The notes: generated by a model not told the origin, from the letters alone. A DNA stretch of 64,000 nt from Klebsiella pneumoniae (GCF_000742135.1 NZ_KN046818.1:1364841-1428840), one strand, 5' to 3'; positions 17,090-27,153 are shown, counted from the first letter of the stretch. Numbers and translations: made by a program.

Positions 17090-17115
17090 AGAGAGGGCAT
17101 CGCCCTCTCTTTTAT
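17090..17115 (+). terminator. Rho-independent terminator between the ATPase and ybhC
   Basis: AGAGAGGGC and GCCCTCTCT pair perfectly around a three-base loop and are followed by TTTTATT on the plus strand. It lies beyond the ybhC stop, which is on the other strand. Confidence 0.8.
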
Positions 17116-17137
17116 TATGGTTCACGCTTGTTGCGCT

Positions 17138-18421
17138 TTACTGTTTCGGCTCGGCGACCACGGTGCTTCCCACGCCGCGGTTATTGTACTCCCACATGCG
17201 GTTGAAGCCGTTGTCGTTGAGGTTGCGCTGCAGATTGCCTTTGTCATCGGCGCTGCCGGTGTTGCCGCTGAACGGGCGGCCGGAGCCTACCGCCGCCGCC
17301 CACGGCTGGGCAATATTAAAGCCTTCATTGATAGCGCTGTCGCGGATCACCACCTGGCCGTTGCTGTTGCCATCGACGTCCAGCGCGCGGCCGAGCTGCG
17401 CGACGTTATCCCCGGAGGCGGTGAAGCGGCTGTTGGTCGCCAGGAAGCCGTAGGTCACGCTCTTCAGAGTAGCCGGCGCGAAGACGTAGGCCTCTTTCTG
17501 GGTACGGGAATTCACCACGCGGAAATCGGTGTTATCAAACACCACCGCGCCGCGGCCGGAAACGATATCCACATCGCCTTCAATGTAGCTGTTGGTCACC
17601 AGGGTGCGGGTCTGACGGTTGTCCTGCAGACGGTTTTGCACGCCGCTGTTGGTCACGAAGAAGGTGTTCTGACGGCCAAGAATATTGACATTATTGATCT
17701 GCACCTGGTCGCCATCGCTGCGCAATGCCACCGCCTGGTGGGTACCGGCGTCAACGCTGTCGCCGAGGTTGTTGGCGATGGTCAGGTTCTGCAGCTGCAG
17801 ACCATTATTCTGTGACCAGAAGACTGCGGAACACATTACGCCGACGGTCGCCGCGGATTTGCTTTGGCAACTGTCGAACATATACCACGCCGGTTTACCC
17901 GGCATATATTTACCGCCTGGATTGACCAGACGACGCCAGGTGTTGCGATCCATCTCGGAATCAATGGCTTCGCTGATTTTCACGTCGATTGGCTTATCGC
18001 CAGTACCATACAGGGTCAGGGCGCCCGGCGCCGCCGGAACGTAGACGGTTCCCGGGTACTCGCCCGGCATAATCGCGATATACAGACGACGGTTAGAGTG
18101 ACGGGCAATTGCCGCATCCACCGCCGCCTGAATGGTGGTATGGGTTACGCCCTGGGTTCCCGCAGGGCCGACGATAAAGTCAGGCTGCGCCGGCAGGCTG
18201 ATAGCAGACGGCGTCCAGGCGGCGGCGTTGGGAGCCAGCGACTGGAAATAGGCCGCCGGCGTGAAGTTTTTCGCTTCTTCGGCGTTGAGTATGGGACGCG
18301 CGGTAGTGCCCGGTGCAGTCTGCGTTGAGGGCTGTTGATCGGCAGGCGTCGAGCTACAGGCGGACAGCGTCACGCCGAAGGCCAGCGCCAGCGCCAGACG
18401 GGAAACGGAATATGTGTTCAT
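17138..18421 (-). CDS. ybhC: Pectinesterase-family outer-membrane lipoprotein YbhC
   Basis: A 427-residue protein, the length of E. coli YbhC. The N-terminus MNTYSVSRLALALAFGVTLS leads into ACSS, a lipobox with Cys22. The body is a right-handed beta-helix of the carbohydrate esterase 8 family. E. coli YbhC is an outer-membrane lipoprotein with pectinesterase fold, reported to have acyl-CoA thioesterase activity rather than clear pectin activity. It is divergent from hutI, and a lambda attB-like sequence lies 70 bases upstream. In E. coli it is next to ybhB; here the hut genes lie between. Confidence 0.93.
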   Translation of the reverse strand: MNTYSVSRLALALAFGVTLSACSSTPADQQPSTQTAPGTTARPILNAEEAKNFTPAAYFQSLAPNAAAWTPSAISLPAQPDFIVGPAGTQGVTHTTIQAAVDAAIARHSNRRLYIAIMPGEYPGTVYVPAAPGALTLYGTGDKPIDVKISEAIDSEMDRNTWRRLVNPGGKYMPGKPAWYMFDSCQSKSAATVGVMCSAVFWSQNNGLQLQNLTIANNLGDSVDAGTHQAVALRSDGDQVQINNVNILGRQNTFFVTNSGVQNRLQDNRQTRTLVTNSYIEGDVDIVSGRGAVVFDNTDFRVVNSRTQKEAYVFAPATLKSVTYGFLATNSRFTASGDNVAQLGRALDVDGNSNGQVVIRDSAINEGFNIAQPWAAAVGSGRPFSGNTGSADDKGNLQRNLNDNGFNRMWEYNNRGVGSTVVAEPKQ

Positions 18422-18490
18422 GTTGCTCCGGGCAAAATTAAGCGTAGTGAAATACCCCGGCTGAGACGCCAGGGTATAAGTCCTTTAAAA

Positions 18491-18513
18491 CCTGCTGTTT
18501 TATACTAACTTGA
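18491..18513. other. Sequence matching the phage lambda attB site
   Basis: The 15-base core is GCTGTTTTATACTAA (18494-18508), one base different from the lambda core GCTTTTTTATACTAA; the flanks CCT and CTTGA also match what I recall of E. coli attB. In E. coli attB lies between ybhC and ybhB; here too it is just upstream of ybhC. No integrase or prophage is present. Confidence 0.75.
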
Positions 18514-18618
18514 ACGAAACGGGAAGACGTGGACGGAAAAACTTACCGTCTTTACGCAACGCGCAGCCCCGCCGGATGGTCTTTAGTCACAAAAAAATAA
18601 CATTTCCCTGCGCTATTG

Positions 18619-18656
18619 TTGACTTTACCGGCGTTATGAAAATAAATGTCTATACA
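18619..18656 (+). promoter_or_regulatory. hutI promoter with HutC operator
   Basis: TTGACT (18619-18624) and AATAAA (18641-18646) are spaced 16 bases. TGTCTATACA (18647-18656) directly follows; it is the exact reverse complement of TGTATAGACA at hutU. A repressor there would block the start of hutIGC. The gap between ybhC and hutI is 256 bases. Confidence 0.7.
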
Positions 18657-18677
18657 ACCCATGACAAGTTAAGCGCT

Positions 18678-19895
18678 ATGACTGAAGCCACTTCCGAACT
18701 CGTTATCTGGCGAAACGGGCGTCTCGCCACCCTGAACCCCGATCACGCTCAACCTTACGGCCTGCTGGAGCGCCATGCGCTGCTGGTGCGCGACGGCCGC
18801 ATCGCGGCGATTGTCGCCGAAGATGACGTCCCCAGCGGGCGCAGTATCGATCTTGAAGGCCGGTTGGTAACGCCGGGATTAATCGACTGCCACACCCATC
18901 TCGTCTTCGGCGGCAGCCGGGCCCAGGAGTGGGAGCAGCGGCTGAACGGCGTGTCGTATCAAACCATCAGCGCCAGCGGCGGCGGCATTAACTCCACCGT
19001 GCGAGCCACGCGCGACAGCAGCGAAGCTGAACTACTGGCGCTGGCCCAGCCGCGTCTGGAACGCCTGCTGCGTGAAGGGGTGACCACCCTGGAGATCAAA
19101 TCCGGCTACGGCCTCGACCTGCCAAACGAACGCAAAATGCTGCGGGTCGCCCGACAACTGGCCGATCATAATGGCGTGGAACTGTCGGCGACGCTGCTCT
19201 CCGCCCACGCCACGCCGCCGGAATATCAAGGCGATGCTGACGGCTATATTACGCTGGTCTGCGAGACCATTTTGCCGACGCTGTGGCAGGAGGGACTGTT
19301 TGAAAGCGTTGACGTCTTCTGCGAAAACGTCGGCTTCAGCCCGCAGCAAACTGAGCGCGTCTTTCAGGCGGCGCAGGCGCTGGGCATTCCGGTAAAAGGC
19401 CACGTTGAGCAGCTCTCGTCGCTGGGCGGCGCGCAGCTGGTGAGCCGCTATCATGGGCTTTCCGCCGACCATATCGAGTATCTGACGGAAGAGGGCGTGG
19501 CGGCGATGCGCGAAAGCGGCACCGTGGCAGCCCTGCTCCCCGGCGCGTTCTACTTCCTTAATGAAACCCGTAAACCGCCGGTCGAGCTGCTGCGCAAGTA
19601 CCAGGTGCCGATGGCGGTGGCGACCGATTTCAACCCCGGCACCAGCCCCTTCGCCAGCCTGCATCTGGCGATGAACATGGCCTGCGTCAAGTTTGGCCTG
19701 ACGCCGGAGGAGGCGTGGGCCGGGGTGACGCGCCATGCCGCGCGGGCGCTGGGGCGCCAGGCCAGCCACGGCCAGCTGGCGCCGGGCTTTGTCGCTAACT
19801 TCGCCATCTGGGATGCTGAGCATCCCGTCGAGATGGTGTATGAGCCGGGGCGCAGTCCGCTCTGGCATCGCGTTGTTCAAGGAGAATTGCAATGA
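18678..19895 (+). CDS. hutI: Imidazolonepropionase HutI
   Basis: Third enzyme of histidine utilisation: it opens 4-imidazolone-5-propionate to N-formimino-L-glutamate. An amidohydrolase-fold metalloenzyme of 405 residues with the start [16 protein letters not shown]; the frame stays open further upstream to 18510 but those codons run through the operator and promoter. The metal motif [12 protein letters not shown] follows the start of the barrel; later KGHVEQ and [11 protein letters not shown] carry further active-site residues. The ribosome binding site is weak. It is the first gene of hutIGC and overlaps hutG by four bases. Confidence 0.95.
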   Translation: MTEATSELVIWRNGRLATLNPDHAQPYGLLERHALLVRDGRIAAIVAEDDVPSGRSIDLEGRLVTPGLIDCHTHLVFGGSRAQEWEQRLNGVSYQTISASGGGINSTVRATRDSSEAELLALAQPRLERLLREGVTTLEIKSGYGLDLPNERKMLRVARQLADHNGVELSATLLSAHATPPEYQGDADGYITLVCETILPTLWQEGLFESVDVFCENVGFSPQQTERVFQAAQALGIPVKGHVEQLSSLGGAQLVSRYHGLSADHIEYLTEEGVAAMRESGTVAALLPGAFYFLNETRKPPVELLRKYQVPMAVATDFNPGTSPFASLHLAMNMACVKFGLTPEEAWAGVTRHAARALGRQASHGQLAPGFVANFAIWDAEHPVEMVYEPGRSPLWHRVVQGELQ

Positions 19896-20848
19896 TGCTG
19901 TGGCAAGCTACGCCAGCCAGTCTCTGGCAGGGACGCGACGACAGCGCGGAAGCGCCCAATGCGCTGCGCCTGTTCCAGACCATCGCCCGCGCGGAACGCT
20001 TCGCGCCGCAGGAGATGCCCGGCGATATCGCGCTGCTCGGCTTCGCCTGTGACGAAGGGGTCCGGCGTAACAAGGGGCGTACCGGGGCAGCGGACGGCCC
20101 GGCGACCCTGCGCCGGGCGTTGGCCAATATGGCCAGCCATCAGGGTCATGACCGCTGCGTGGATATGGGCACCATCAGCGTCGACGGCGAGCAGTTAGAA
20201 GCCGCGCATCAGGCGCTGCGCGAGGCGGTGGCCGACTGTCAGCGGGCGGGTAAACGCACGCTGGTCCTGGGCGGCGGCCACGAGACGGCCTTCGGCCACG
20301 GCGCTGGGGTACTGGATGCCTTCCCAGGCGAAAAAGTGGGCATTATTAATCTCGATGCGCATCTGGATCTGCGCTTTGCCGACTGCGCCAGCTCCGGGAC
20401 GCCGTTCCGCCAGTTGGCGCTGGAGTGTGACGCGCAGCAGCGCGGTTTTCACTATACCTGCATCGGGGTTAGCCGGGCGGCGAACACCCAGGCGCTATGG
20501 GATGAAGCGGCGCGCCGCCAGGTGGCTATCGTTGAAGATCTGGAGGTGCTGACAGCCTTCGAAACTCGCGTGTTGCCGGAGCTTGAGCGCAATATCGCGC
20601 AATTCGACCGCCTGTATCTGACTATCGATCTCGACGTGCTGCCGGCGCGAGAAATGCCGGCGGTGTCGGCCCCGGCGGCGCTGGGCGTGCCGCTGGGCAC
20701 GCTGCTGCGCATCGTTGAGCCGCTGTGCCGCAGCGGTAAGCTGCAGGCGGTGGATCTGGTGGAGTTTAACCCGCTGTTTGACATTGACGGTCAGGGCGCT
20801 CGCGCGGCGGCCCGTGTGGCATGGCAAATCGCCCATTGGTGGCGCTAG
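19892..20848 (+). CDS. hutG: Formimidoylglutamase HutG
   Basis: Fourth enzyme of the enteric pathway: it splits formiminoglutamate into glutamate and formamide. A 318-residue ureohydrolase (arginase family) with binuclear manganese motifs [20 protein letters not shown] and TIDLDVLP. The start ATGATG overlaps the hutI stop; the second ATG is also possible, and GGAG lies about eight bases upstream of the first. This is the direct hydrolysis route used by Klebsiella and Salmonella, not the deiminase route of Pseudomonas. Confidence 0.95.
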   Translation: MMLWQATPASLWQGRDDSAEAPNALRLFQTIARAERFAPQEMPGDIALLGFACDEGVRRNKGRTGAADGPATLRRALANMASHQGHDRCVDMGTISVDGEQLEAAHQALREAVADCQRAGKRTLVLGGGHETAFGHGAGVLDAFPGEKVGIINLDAHLDLRFADCASSGTPFRQLALECDAQQRGFHYTCIGVSRAANTQALWDEAARRQVAIVEDLEVLTAFETRVLPELERNIAQFDRLYLTIDLDVLPAREMPAVSAPAALGVPLGTLLRIVEPLCRSGKLQAVDLVEFNPLFDIDGQGARAAARVAWQIAHWWR

Positions 20849-20909
20849 CGATCCGCGCTATTATTTTCGTTTCGCCGCTCCGCTTATTACGCATAAGGAA
20901 AGCCAGGCC

Positions 20910-21635
20910 ATGTTTGCACAACAACCTCGTTCCGCGCCCGCGCCTTTCTATGAAAAGGTGAAGCAGGCGATCAGCGAAAAGATCCACAGCGGCGTCTGGC
21001 GACCGCATGACCGTATCCCGTCGGAAGCTGAGCTGGTGGCCCAGTTCGGCTTCAGCCGGATGACCATCAATCGCGCGCTGCGCGAGCTGACGGACGAAGG
21101 CCTGCTGGTCAGGTTGCAAGGGGTGGGAACCTTTGTCGCCGAGCCGAAAGGGCAGTCGGCGCTGTTCGAGGTGCGCAGTATTGCCGCAGAAATTGTCGCC
21201 CGTCACCATCAGCACCGCTGTGAGGTACTCCTGCTTGAGGAGACCCGGGCGGATCATATTCAGGCGACGGCGCTCAGCGTCCCGGAAGGCACCCGCATCT
21301 TTCACTCGCTGATGGTGCATTACGAAAACGAGGTGCCGGTGCAAATCGAAGATCGCTGCGTCAATGCCGCAGTGGTACCGGACTATCTGCATCAGGACTA
21401 CACCGCCACCACGCCCCATGATTACCTGTCGCTGATCGCACCGTTAACCGAAGGTGAACATATTGTTGAAGCGGTGCAGGCCACGGCGGAAGAGTGCGCG
21501 CTGCTGCATATTCACGCCCACGATCCGTGCCTGCTGATCCGTCGTCGCACCTGGTCGACAACCCACATCGTCTCCCACGCGCGCCTGCTGTTCCCCGGTA
21601 GCCGATATCGTCTGCAGGGGCGCTTTGGCTCCTGA
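20910..21635 (+). CDS. hutC: Histidine utilisation repressor HutC
   Basis: A 241-residue GntR-family repressor. The winged helix (about 10-80) reads RIPSEAELVAQFGFSRMTIN and the C-terminal UTRA domain binds the inducer, urocanate. The start MFAQQPRSAPAPFYEKV has AAGGA nine bases upstream; starts further back lie inside hutG. HutC represses both hutIGC and hutUH in Klebsiella, and matching operators occur in front of both. It is the last gene of hutIGC, so it controls its own synthesis. Confidence 0.95.
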   Translation: MFAQQPRSAPAPFYEKVKQAISEKIHSGVWRPHDRIPSEAELVAQFGFSRMTINRALRELTDEGLLVRLQGVGTFVAEPKGQSALFEVRSIAAEIVARHHQHRCEVLLLEETRADHIQATALSVPEGTRIFHSLMVHYENEVPVQIEDRCVNAAVVPDYLHQDYTATTPHDYLSLIAPLTEGEHIVEAVQATAEECALLHIHAHDPCLLIRRRTWSTTHIVSHARLLFPGSRYRLQGRFGS

Positions 21636-21644
21636 TCCACGCTG

Positions 21645-21671
21645 GCGTCAGCAAAACGTGATTGCTGACGC
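21645..21671 (+). terminator. Hairpin after hutC
   Basis: GCGTCAGCAA and TTGCTGACGC pair perfectly around a seven-base loop, 10 bases after the hutC stop. No T-run follows. The right arm overlaps the CAP site of hutU, so one sequence serves two uses. Confidence 0.65.
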
Positions 21672-21689
21672 AATATAACAAAATTGTAT
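21657..21689 (+). promoter_or_regulatory. CAP and NAC sites of the hutU promoter
   Basis: CGTGA-N6-ACGCA (21657-21672, centre 21664.5) is a CAP-like site. ATAACAAAATTGTAT (21675-21689) fits the NAC pattern ATA-N6-TnGTAT. If transcription begins near 21746, they are centred at about -81.5 and -64, the positions published for Klebsiella hutUH. Confidence 0.85.
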
Positions 21690-21709
21690 CATTTCTGTTA
21701 AATCCTGGC

Positions 21710-21738
21710 TTGCGCATGCTTGTATAGACAAGTATATG
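21710..21738 (+). promoter_or_regulatory. hutUH core promoter and HutC operator
   Basis: TTGCGC (21710-21715) and TATATG (21733-21738) are spaced 17 bases. Between them CTTGTATAGACAAG (21719-21732) is an imperfect palindrome that shares TGTATAGACA with the hutI site, so HutC would sit between -35 and -10. Confidence 0.75.
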
Positions 21739-21777
21739 TATCTACGTAAACAACGTTCATTGTCAGGAGAAACCCCG

Positions 21778-23466
21778 ATGTCGCAAAGCAAATATCGCCA
21801 GCTGGACGTCCGTGCGCCAAGAGGCACGACGCTGACCGCGAAGAGCTGGCTGACCGAAGCCCCGCTGCGTATGTTAATGAATAATCTTGATCCCGATGTC
21901 GCCGAAAACCCGCACGAGCTGGTGGTCTATGGCGGTATTGGTCGCGCAGCGCGCAACTGGGAATGCTATGACGCTATCGTGAAGGCGCTGAAGAACCTGG
22001 AGAGCGATGAAACCCTGCTGGTGCAGTCCGGGAAGCCGGTGGGCGTATTCAAAACCCATGAAAACTCACCGCGCGTGCTGATCGCCAACTCCAACCTGGT
22101 CCCGCATTGGGCCACCTGGGAACACTTTAACGAGCTGGATGCCAAAGGGCTGGCGATGTACGGCCAGATGACCGCCGGCAGCTGGATCTACATCGGCAGC
22201 CAGGGCATCGTGCAGGGTACCTACGAAACCTTCGTCGAAGCCGGTCGCCAGCACTACCAGGGCAGCCTGAAAGGCCGCTGGGTATTAACCGCCGGTCTGG
22301 GCGGCATGGGCGGCGCGCAGCCGCTGGCCGCGACGCTGGCCGGCGCCTGCTCGCTGAACATCGAATGTCAGCAGAGCCGCATCGATTTCCGTCTGCGTAC
22401 CCGCTACGTGGATGAGCAAGCGACCTCGCTGGATGACGCCCTGGCGCGCATCAAAAAATACACCGCCGAAGGGCGGGCCATCTCTATCGCGCTGTGCGGC
22501 AACGCCGCGGAGATCGTACCGGAGCTGGTGAAGCGCGGCGTGCGCCCGGATATGGTCACCGACCAGACCAGCGCCCACGACCCGCTGCATGGCTATCTGC
22601 CGAAAGGCTGGAGCTGGGAAGAGTATCAGCAGAAAGCCGAATCCGACCCGCAGGGCACTATTCTGGCGGCGAAACGCTCGATGGCCGATCACGTGCAGGC
22701 GATGCTGGCCTTCCATGAGATGGGGGTCCCAACCTTCGACTACGGCAACAACATCCGCCAGATGGCGCAGGAAGTGGGCGTCAGCAACGCCTTCGATTTC
22801 CCGGGCTTCGTGCCGGCCTATATCCGCCCGCTGTTCTGCCGCGGTATCGGCCCGTTCCGCTGGGTAGCGCTGTCCGGCGATCCGCAGGATATCTACAAAA
22901 CCGACGCGAAAGTGAAAGAGATCATCAAAGATGATCAGCATCTGCACCACTGGCTGGATATGGCGCGCGAGCGCATCAGCTTCCAGGGACTGCCGGCGCG
23001 TATCTGCTGGGTCGGTCTGGAGTGGCGGCAAAAGCTCGGTCTGGCGTTTAACGAAATGGTGCGCAGCGGCGAAGTCTCCGCGCCGATCGTCATTGGCCGG
23101 GATCACCTTGACTCCGGCTCCGTCGCCAGCCCGAACCGCGAAACCGAAGCGATGCGCGATGGTTCTGATGCGGTCTCCGACTGGCCGCTGCTCAACGCCC
23201 TGCTCAATACCGCCAGCGGCGCGACCTGGGTGTCGCTGCACCACGGCGGCGGGGTAGGCATGGGCTTCTCGCAACACTCCGGGATGGTTATCGTCTGCGA
23301 TGGTACCGATGAAGCGGCGGCGCGTATCGCCCGCGTCCTGCACAACGACCCGGCCACCGGCGTGATGCGTCATGCCGACGCGGGGTATGAGATTGCCATT
23401 GAATGCGCGGCGGAACAGGGTCTGAATCTTCCGATGGTGGCGGCAACGCAGGGGAACGCTAAATGA
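21778..23466 (+). CDS. hutU: Urocanate hydratase HutU
   Basis: Second enzyme of the pathway: it hydrates urocanate to imidazolonepropionate with tightly bound NAD used as an electrophile. It has 562 residues from [16 protein letters not shown], with AGGAGA eight bases upstream; an in-frame ATG at 21736 lies within the leader near the promoter. The NAD-binding loop [12 protein letters not shown] is near residue 175 and the active-site cysteine region [10 protein letters not shown] near 360-370. It overlaps hutH by four bases, giving the hutUH operon. Confidence 0.96.
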   Translation: MSQSKYRQLDVRAPRGTTLTAKSWLTEAPLRMLMNNLDPDVAENPHELVVYGGIGRAARNWECYDAIVKALKNLESDETLLVQSGKPVGVFKTHENSPRVLIANSNLVPHWATWEHFNELDAKGLAMYGQMTAGSWIYIGSQGIVQGTYETFVEAGRQHYQGSLKGRWVLTAGLGGMGGAQPLAATLAGACSLNIECQQSRIDFRLRTRYVDEQATSLDDALARIKKYTAEGRAISIALCGNAAEIVPELVKRGVRPDMVTDQTSAHDPLHGYLPKGWSWEEYQQKAESDPQGTILAAKRSMADHVQAMLAFHEMGVPTFDYGNNIRQMAQEVGVSNAFDFPGFVPAYIRPLFCRGIGPFRWVALSGDPQDIYKTDAKVKEIIKDDQHLHHWLDMARERISFQGLPARICWVGLEWRQKLGLAFNEMVRSGEVSAPIVIGRDHLDSGSVASPNRETEAMRDGSDAVSDWPLLNALLNTASGATWVSLHHGGGVGMGFSQHSGMVIVCDGTDEAAARIARVLHNDPATGVMRHADAGYEIAIECAAEQGLNLPMVAATQGNAK

Positions 23467-24989
23467 AATCTTTAACTTTGATCCCGGGTCAACTCAGCCT
23501 GTCGCAGCTCCGCGACGTTTACAGCCACCCGGTAAATATTACCCTCGACAGCGGCGCGTTTGCCGCCATTGACGAGAGCGTGGCCTGCGTCAACGCCATC
23601 CTTGCCGAAGGGCGTACCGCCTACGGCATCAACACCGGTTTTGGCCTGCTGGCGCAAACCCGTATCTCGACGGAAGATCTGGAGAACCTGCAGCGTTCGC
23701 TGGTGCTATCCCACGCGGCGGGCGTTGGCGAGCCGCTGGACGATGATCTGGCGCGGCTGATTATGGTGCTGAAGATTAACAGCCTGTCCCGCGGTTTCTC
23801 CGGGATCCGCCTGAGCGTGATCCAGGCGCTGATTGGCCTGGTGAATGCCGGCGTGACGCCGTGGATCCCGGCCAAAGGCTCCGTCGGCGCTTCCGGCGAC
23901 CTAGCGCCACTGGCGCATATGTCGCTGACCCTGCTCGGAGAAGGTAAAGCGCGGGTACGCGGCGGCGAATGGCTGCCGGCCACCGAAGCGCTGCGTCAGG
24001 TGGGGCTGGAGCCGATTACCCTGGCGGCGAAAGAGGGGCTGGCGCTACTCAACGGCACCCAGGCCTCGACCGCTTTTGCCCTGCGCGGTCTGTTCGAAGC
24101 CGAGGATCTGTTCGCCTCCGCGGTCGTCTGCGGGGCGTTAACCACCGAAGCGGCGCTGGGCTCACGTCGTCCGTTTGATGCGCGCATCCATGAAGTGCGC
24201 GGCCAGCGCGGGCAGATTGATGCGGCGGCGCTGTATCGCCACCTGCTGACCGAAGATAGCGCGATCTCGCAGTCGCACCATAACTGCAGCAAGGTGCAGG
24301 ACCCGTACTCCCTGCGCTGCCAGCCGCAGGTGATGGGCGCCTGCCTGACGCAGATCCGCCAGGCGGCTGAGGTGCTGCTGGCTGAAGCCAACGCGGTCTC
24401 CGATAACCCGCTGGTCTTTGCCGCCGAAAATGACGTCATCTCCGGCGGTAACTTCCATGCCGAACCGGTGGCGATGGCCGCGGATAATATCGCGCTGGCG
24501 ATCGCCGAAATCGGCTCGCTCTCCGAGCGCCGCATCGCGCTGATGATGGACAGCCATATGTCGCAGCTGCCGCCGTTCCTCGTCAAAAATGGCGGCGTCA
24601 ACTCCGGGTTTATGATTGCCCAGGTCACGGCGGCGGCCTTAGCCAGTGAAAACAAAGCGCTGTCGCACCCGCATAGCGTTGACAGCCTGCCCACCTCCGC
24701 GAACCAGGAAGACCATGTTTCCATGGCGCCGGCTGCCGGTCGCCGCCTGTGGGCGATGGCCGAGAACACCCGCGGGGTGCTGGCCGTTGAGTGGCTGGCG
24801 GCGGCGCAGGGGCTGGATATGCGCGAAGGACTGACCACCAGTCCGCTGCTGGAAGAGGCGCGTCACTTGCTGCGCGAACGCGTGCCGCACTATACGCAGG
24901 ATCGCTACTTCGCCCCGGATATCGATAACGCCATTGCGCTTCTGGCGGCCCGTCACCTGACGCGTCTGCTGCCTGCCGTACTGCATTAA
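23463..24989 (+). CDS. hutH: Histidine ammonia-lyase HutH
   Basis: First enzyme of histidine utilisation: it removes ammonia from L-histidine to give trans-urocanate. It has 508 residues, normal for the family. The autocatalytic MIO cofactor forms from Ala143-Ser144-Gly145 in [15 protein letters not shown]. The substrate-binding segment [10 protein letters not shown] lies near residue 55. The start overlaps the hutU stop (ATGA), so translation is coupled. Expression is under CAP or NAC activation and HutC repression from the hutU promoter. Confidence 0.97.
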   Translation: MKSLTLIPGQLSLSQLRDVYSHPVNITLDSGAFAAIDESVACVNAILAEGRTAYGINTGFGLLAQTRISTEDLENLQRSLVLSHAAGVGEPLDDDLARLIMVLKINSLSRGFSGIRLSVIQALIGLVNAGVTPWIPAKGSVGASGDLAPLAHMSLTLLGEGKARVRGGEWLPATEALRQVGLEPITLAAKEGLALLNGTQASTAFALRGLFEAEDLFASAVVCGALTTEAALGSRRPFDARIHEVRGQRGQIDAAALYRHLLTEDSAISQSHHNCSKVQDPYSLRCQPQVMGACLTQIRQAAEVLLAEANAVSDNPLVFAAENDVISGGNFHAEPVAMAADNIALAIAEIGSLSERRIALMMDSHMSQLPPFLVKNGGVNSGFMIAQVTAAALASENKALSHPHSVDSLPTSANQEDHVSMAPAAGRRLWAMAENTRGVLAVEWLAAAQGLDMREGLTTSPLLEEARHLLRERVPHYTQDRYFAPDIDNAIALLAARHLTRLLPAVLH

Positions 24990-25012
24990 TCACCGTTGTT
25001 CTCTGTACCCGC

Positions 25013-25036
25013 GTCGGGGGAAGTCATTCCCCCGAC
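25013..25036 (+). terminator. Strong hairpin after hutH
   Basis: GTCGGGGGAA and TTCCCCCGAC pair perfectly around GTCA, 24 bases after hutH. There is no T-run, so it may protect the hutUH message or partly terminate before the permease gene. Confidence 0.6.
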
Positions 25037-25087
25037 CGCCCTACACCGCATATTTGTCGTCATATAAAAAAATCAGGACACCTGTAT

Positions 25088-26470
25088 ATGCAACAACAAC
25101 ACAAGCCACATCTGCTGCGCGGGCTCAATGCCCGACACATTCGGTTTATTGCGCTCGGCTCCGCTATCGGCACCGGGCTGTTCTATGGCTCGGCCTCAGC
25201 CATCAAAGCGGCGGGCCCGGCGGTGCTGCTGGCCTATCTGATTGGCGGCGCGGCGGTGTTTATCGTCATGCGCGCGCTGGGCGAGATGGCGGTGCGCAAC
25301 CCGGTTTCCGGCTCCTTCGGCAGCTATGCCCGCCAGTATCTCGGGCCGCTGGCCGGGTTTATTACCGGCTGGACCTACACCTTTGAAATGGTGATCGTCG
25401 CCCTGGCCGACGTCACCGCATTCGGTATCTATATGGGGTTGTGGTACCCCGATGTGCCGCGCTGGATCTGGATCCTCAGCATCATCTTCTTTATCGGCGC
25501 GATGAACCTATGCAACGTGCGGGTATTTGGCGAGATGGAGTTCTGGCTGTCTCTGGTGAAGGTGGTGGCGATTATCGCCATGATGCTGGCGGGGGCGGGG
25601 ATCATCTTCTTTGGCTTTGGCCACAGCTTCCCGGCCACCGGGCTGGAAAACCTCTGGAGCCACGGCGGCTTTGCCCCTAACGGCTGGCAGGGCGTTATCG
25701 CCTCGCTTGGCATCGTGATGTTCGCCTTCGGCGGGGTGGAGATTATCGGCGTCACCGCCGCGGAAGCGAAGGATCCTAAGAAGGTGATCCCGCAGGCCAT
25801 CAATACCATTCCGCTGCGCATTATCCTGTTCTACGTCTGCACCCTGGCGGTACTGATGGCGATCTTCCCGTGGAACAGCTTTGGCGAACAGGGGAGTCCG
25901 TTTGTGCTTATTTTCGACGGTCTGGGGATCCCGGCGGCGGCGACCATCCTTAACATCATCGTGATCAGCGCCAGCATCTCGGCGATTAACAGCGATATTT
26001 TTGGCGCCGGACGCATGATGTACGGCATGTCGAAAGAGGGGCTGGCGCCGAAAAGCTTCCAGCGCATCGCCAGCAACGGTGTGCCCTGGATGACGGTGGT
26101 GGTCATGGGCGGCGCGCTGCTGGCGGCGGTGGTATTGAACTATCTGATCCCCGAGCAGGTATTTGTGCTAATTGCTTCGCTGGCGGCATTCGCCACGGTA
26201 TGGGTGTGGCTGATGATTCTGCTATCCCATTTTGCCATGCGCCGCGGTTTGTCTGCCGAAGAGCGCAGCCAGATCGCCTTTCCCATTCCGTTCTGGCCGG
26301 TTGCGCCGCTGTTGACGCTACTGTTTATGGGGCTGGTCATCGCCGTACTAGGGATGTTTGCCGAAACGCGGATGGCGCTGATCGCCGGCCTGGTCTGGCT
26401 CGGGCTGCTGACGGTGGTGTGGTATGCGCGGGTGCGTAAAACGGCGCTGCAGGTAGCCACTGAACAGTAA
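25088..26470 (+). CDS. Amino acid permease, ProY-like; probable histidine transporter
   Basis: A 460-residue inner-membrane permease of the AAT branch of the APC superfamily, with about 12 membrane helices. The family start motif is clear: [20 protein letters not shown], with AGAARP replaced by KAAGPAV. It resembles E. coli ProY throughout (for example [20 protein letters not shown]). It lies 98 bases behind hutH on the same strand, so histidine or urocanate uptake is the likely job; transport specificity cannot be read from sequence. Genes in this position are often called hutT or proY. Confidence 0.85.
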   Translation: MQQQHKPHLLRGLNARHIRFIALGSAIGTGLFYGSASAIKAAGPAVLLAYLIGGAAVFIVMRALGEMAVRNPVSGSFGSYARQYLGPLAGFITGWTYTFEMVIVALADVTAFGIYMGLWYPDVPRWIWILSIIFFIGAMNLCNVRVFGEMEFWLSLVKVVAIIAMMLAGAGIIFFGFGHSFPATGLENLWSHGGFAPNGWQGVIASLGIVMFAFGGVEIIGVTAAEAKDPKKVIPQAINTIPLRIILFYVCTLAVLMAIFPWNSFGEQGSPFVLIFDGLGIPAAATILNIIVISASISAINSDIFGAGRMMYGMSKEGLAPKSFQRIASNGVPWMTVVVMGGALLAAVVLNYLIPEQVFVLIASLAAFATVWVWLMILLSHFAMRRGLSAEERSQIAFPIPFWPVAPLLTLLFMGLVIAVLGMFAETRMALIAGLVWLGLLTVVWYARVRKTALQVATEQ

Positions 26471-26479
26471 GGCCAATTT

Positions 26480-26505
26480 CCCCGGTGGCGCTGCGCTTAC
26501 CGGGG
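26480..26505. repeat. REP-like palindrome after the permease
   Basis: CCCCGGT and ACCGGGG pair around GGCGCTGCGCTT. It begins 10 bases after the permease stop and is the first of several palindromes in a 720-base gene-free stretch (26471-27190). Confidence 0.6.
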
Positions 26506-26520
26506 CTACAAATGGCACGG

Positions 26521-26627
26521 ACCGTAGGCCGGGCAAGGCGTCAGCCGCCGCCCGGCATAAAAGCGGCTCCGTGCCCGCGGCAATCGCCCGGCGGCGCTGC
26601 GCTTGCGCGGGCCTGGGGGTATTGTAG
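26521..26627. repeat. 107-base direct repeat, copy 1
   Basis: Bases 26521-26627 recur at 27000-27106 with three mismatches (26541, 26591 and 26622 by position). The unit itself contains two REP-like stems, one starting GTAGGCCGGGCAAGGCG and one CGGCGCTGCGCTTGCGC. Confidence 0.85.
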
Positions 26628-26999
26628 ATACTGCTATCGGCTTGTAACGGTTTTAATCCGGTAAAAACAGTTGTTTTGTATTAATTCCGAGCACATTGCG
26701 CTCCCGAAATGTCTTCTACGTTATGTTACTCATGGCGCAGGGAGCGCACAGGGGGCGGCCAGTCGCCGCCGCCCCCTGTACCCCCGGGCTTCGGCCAGCA
26801 ACATCGCCACTGCGTGGTGCCTTCGACTTATCCCTGCAGGCTTCGGGTCGGGCCGAGGCAGCGTCCTTGCAAAACACGGCCCTCAGCCCGCATCCATGCA
26901 GGCTGCCCCGGCCTTCCGGGAACGTCTCAGCGATGTTGAGGCCGCCAGCCCCGGCAGTTTCAGCAGGACTGGTGGGTAACTTCACGGCAGGTCGCACGC
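26628..26999. other. Non-coding stretch between the two repeat copies
   Basis: About 370 GC-rich bases. A perfect 11-base-pair hairpin (CAGGGGGCGGC at 26749-26759 with GCCGCCCCCTG at 26768-26778) is the main structure. Overlapping frames exist on both strands, the longest reading Ala/Arg/Pro-rich text without domains, and none has a convincing start. The stretch resembles sequences I have seen near Icd-like genes of enterobacterial prophages, so a prophage scrap is possible; this is weak. Confidence 0.35.
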
Positions 27000-27106
27000 A
27001 CCGTAGGCCGGGCAAGGCGTTAGCCGCCGCCCGGCATAAAAGCGGCTCCGTGCCCGCGGCAATCGCCCGACGGCGCTGCGCTTGCGCGGGCCTGGGGGTA
27101 GTGTAG
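27000..27106. repeat. 107-base direct repeat, copy 2
   Basis: Second copy of 26521-26627, offset by 479 bases and about 97 per cent identical. Confidence 0.85.
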
Positions 27107-27153
27107 GTCGGGTAAGCGCAGCGCCACCCGAAAAACAAATGGCGCCGCGGGTA

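Noticed and set aside
18510..18677. Extended N-terminus of hutI
   Set aside because: The extra codons run through the promoter and HutC operator; the shorter form gives the usual HutI length.
22285..23373. Long minus-strand frame of 362 codons opposite hutU
   Set aside because: It lies fully inside hutU, reads His/Arg/Val-rich text without a domain, and is explained by the GC-rich codon use of hutU.
26671..27138. Overlapping frames on both strands in the gap after the permease
   Set aside because: Ala/Arg/Pro-rich, no good starts, and partly made of the 107-base repeat; not accepted as genes, though a prophage scrap is kept as a possibility.
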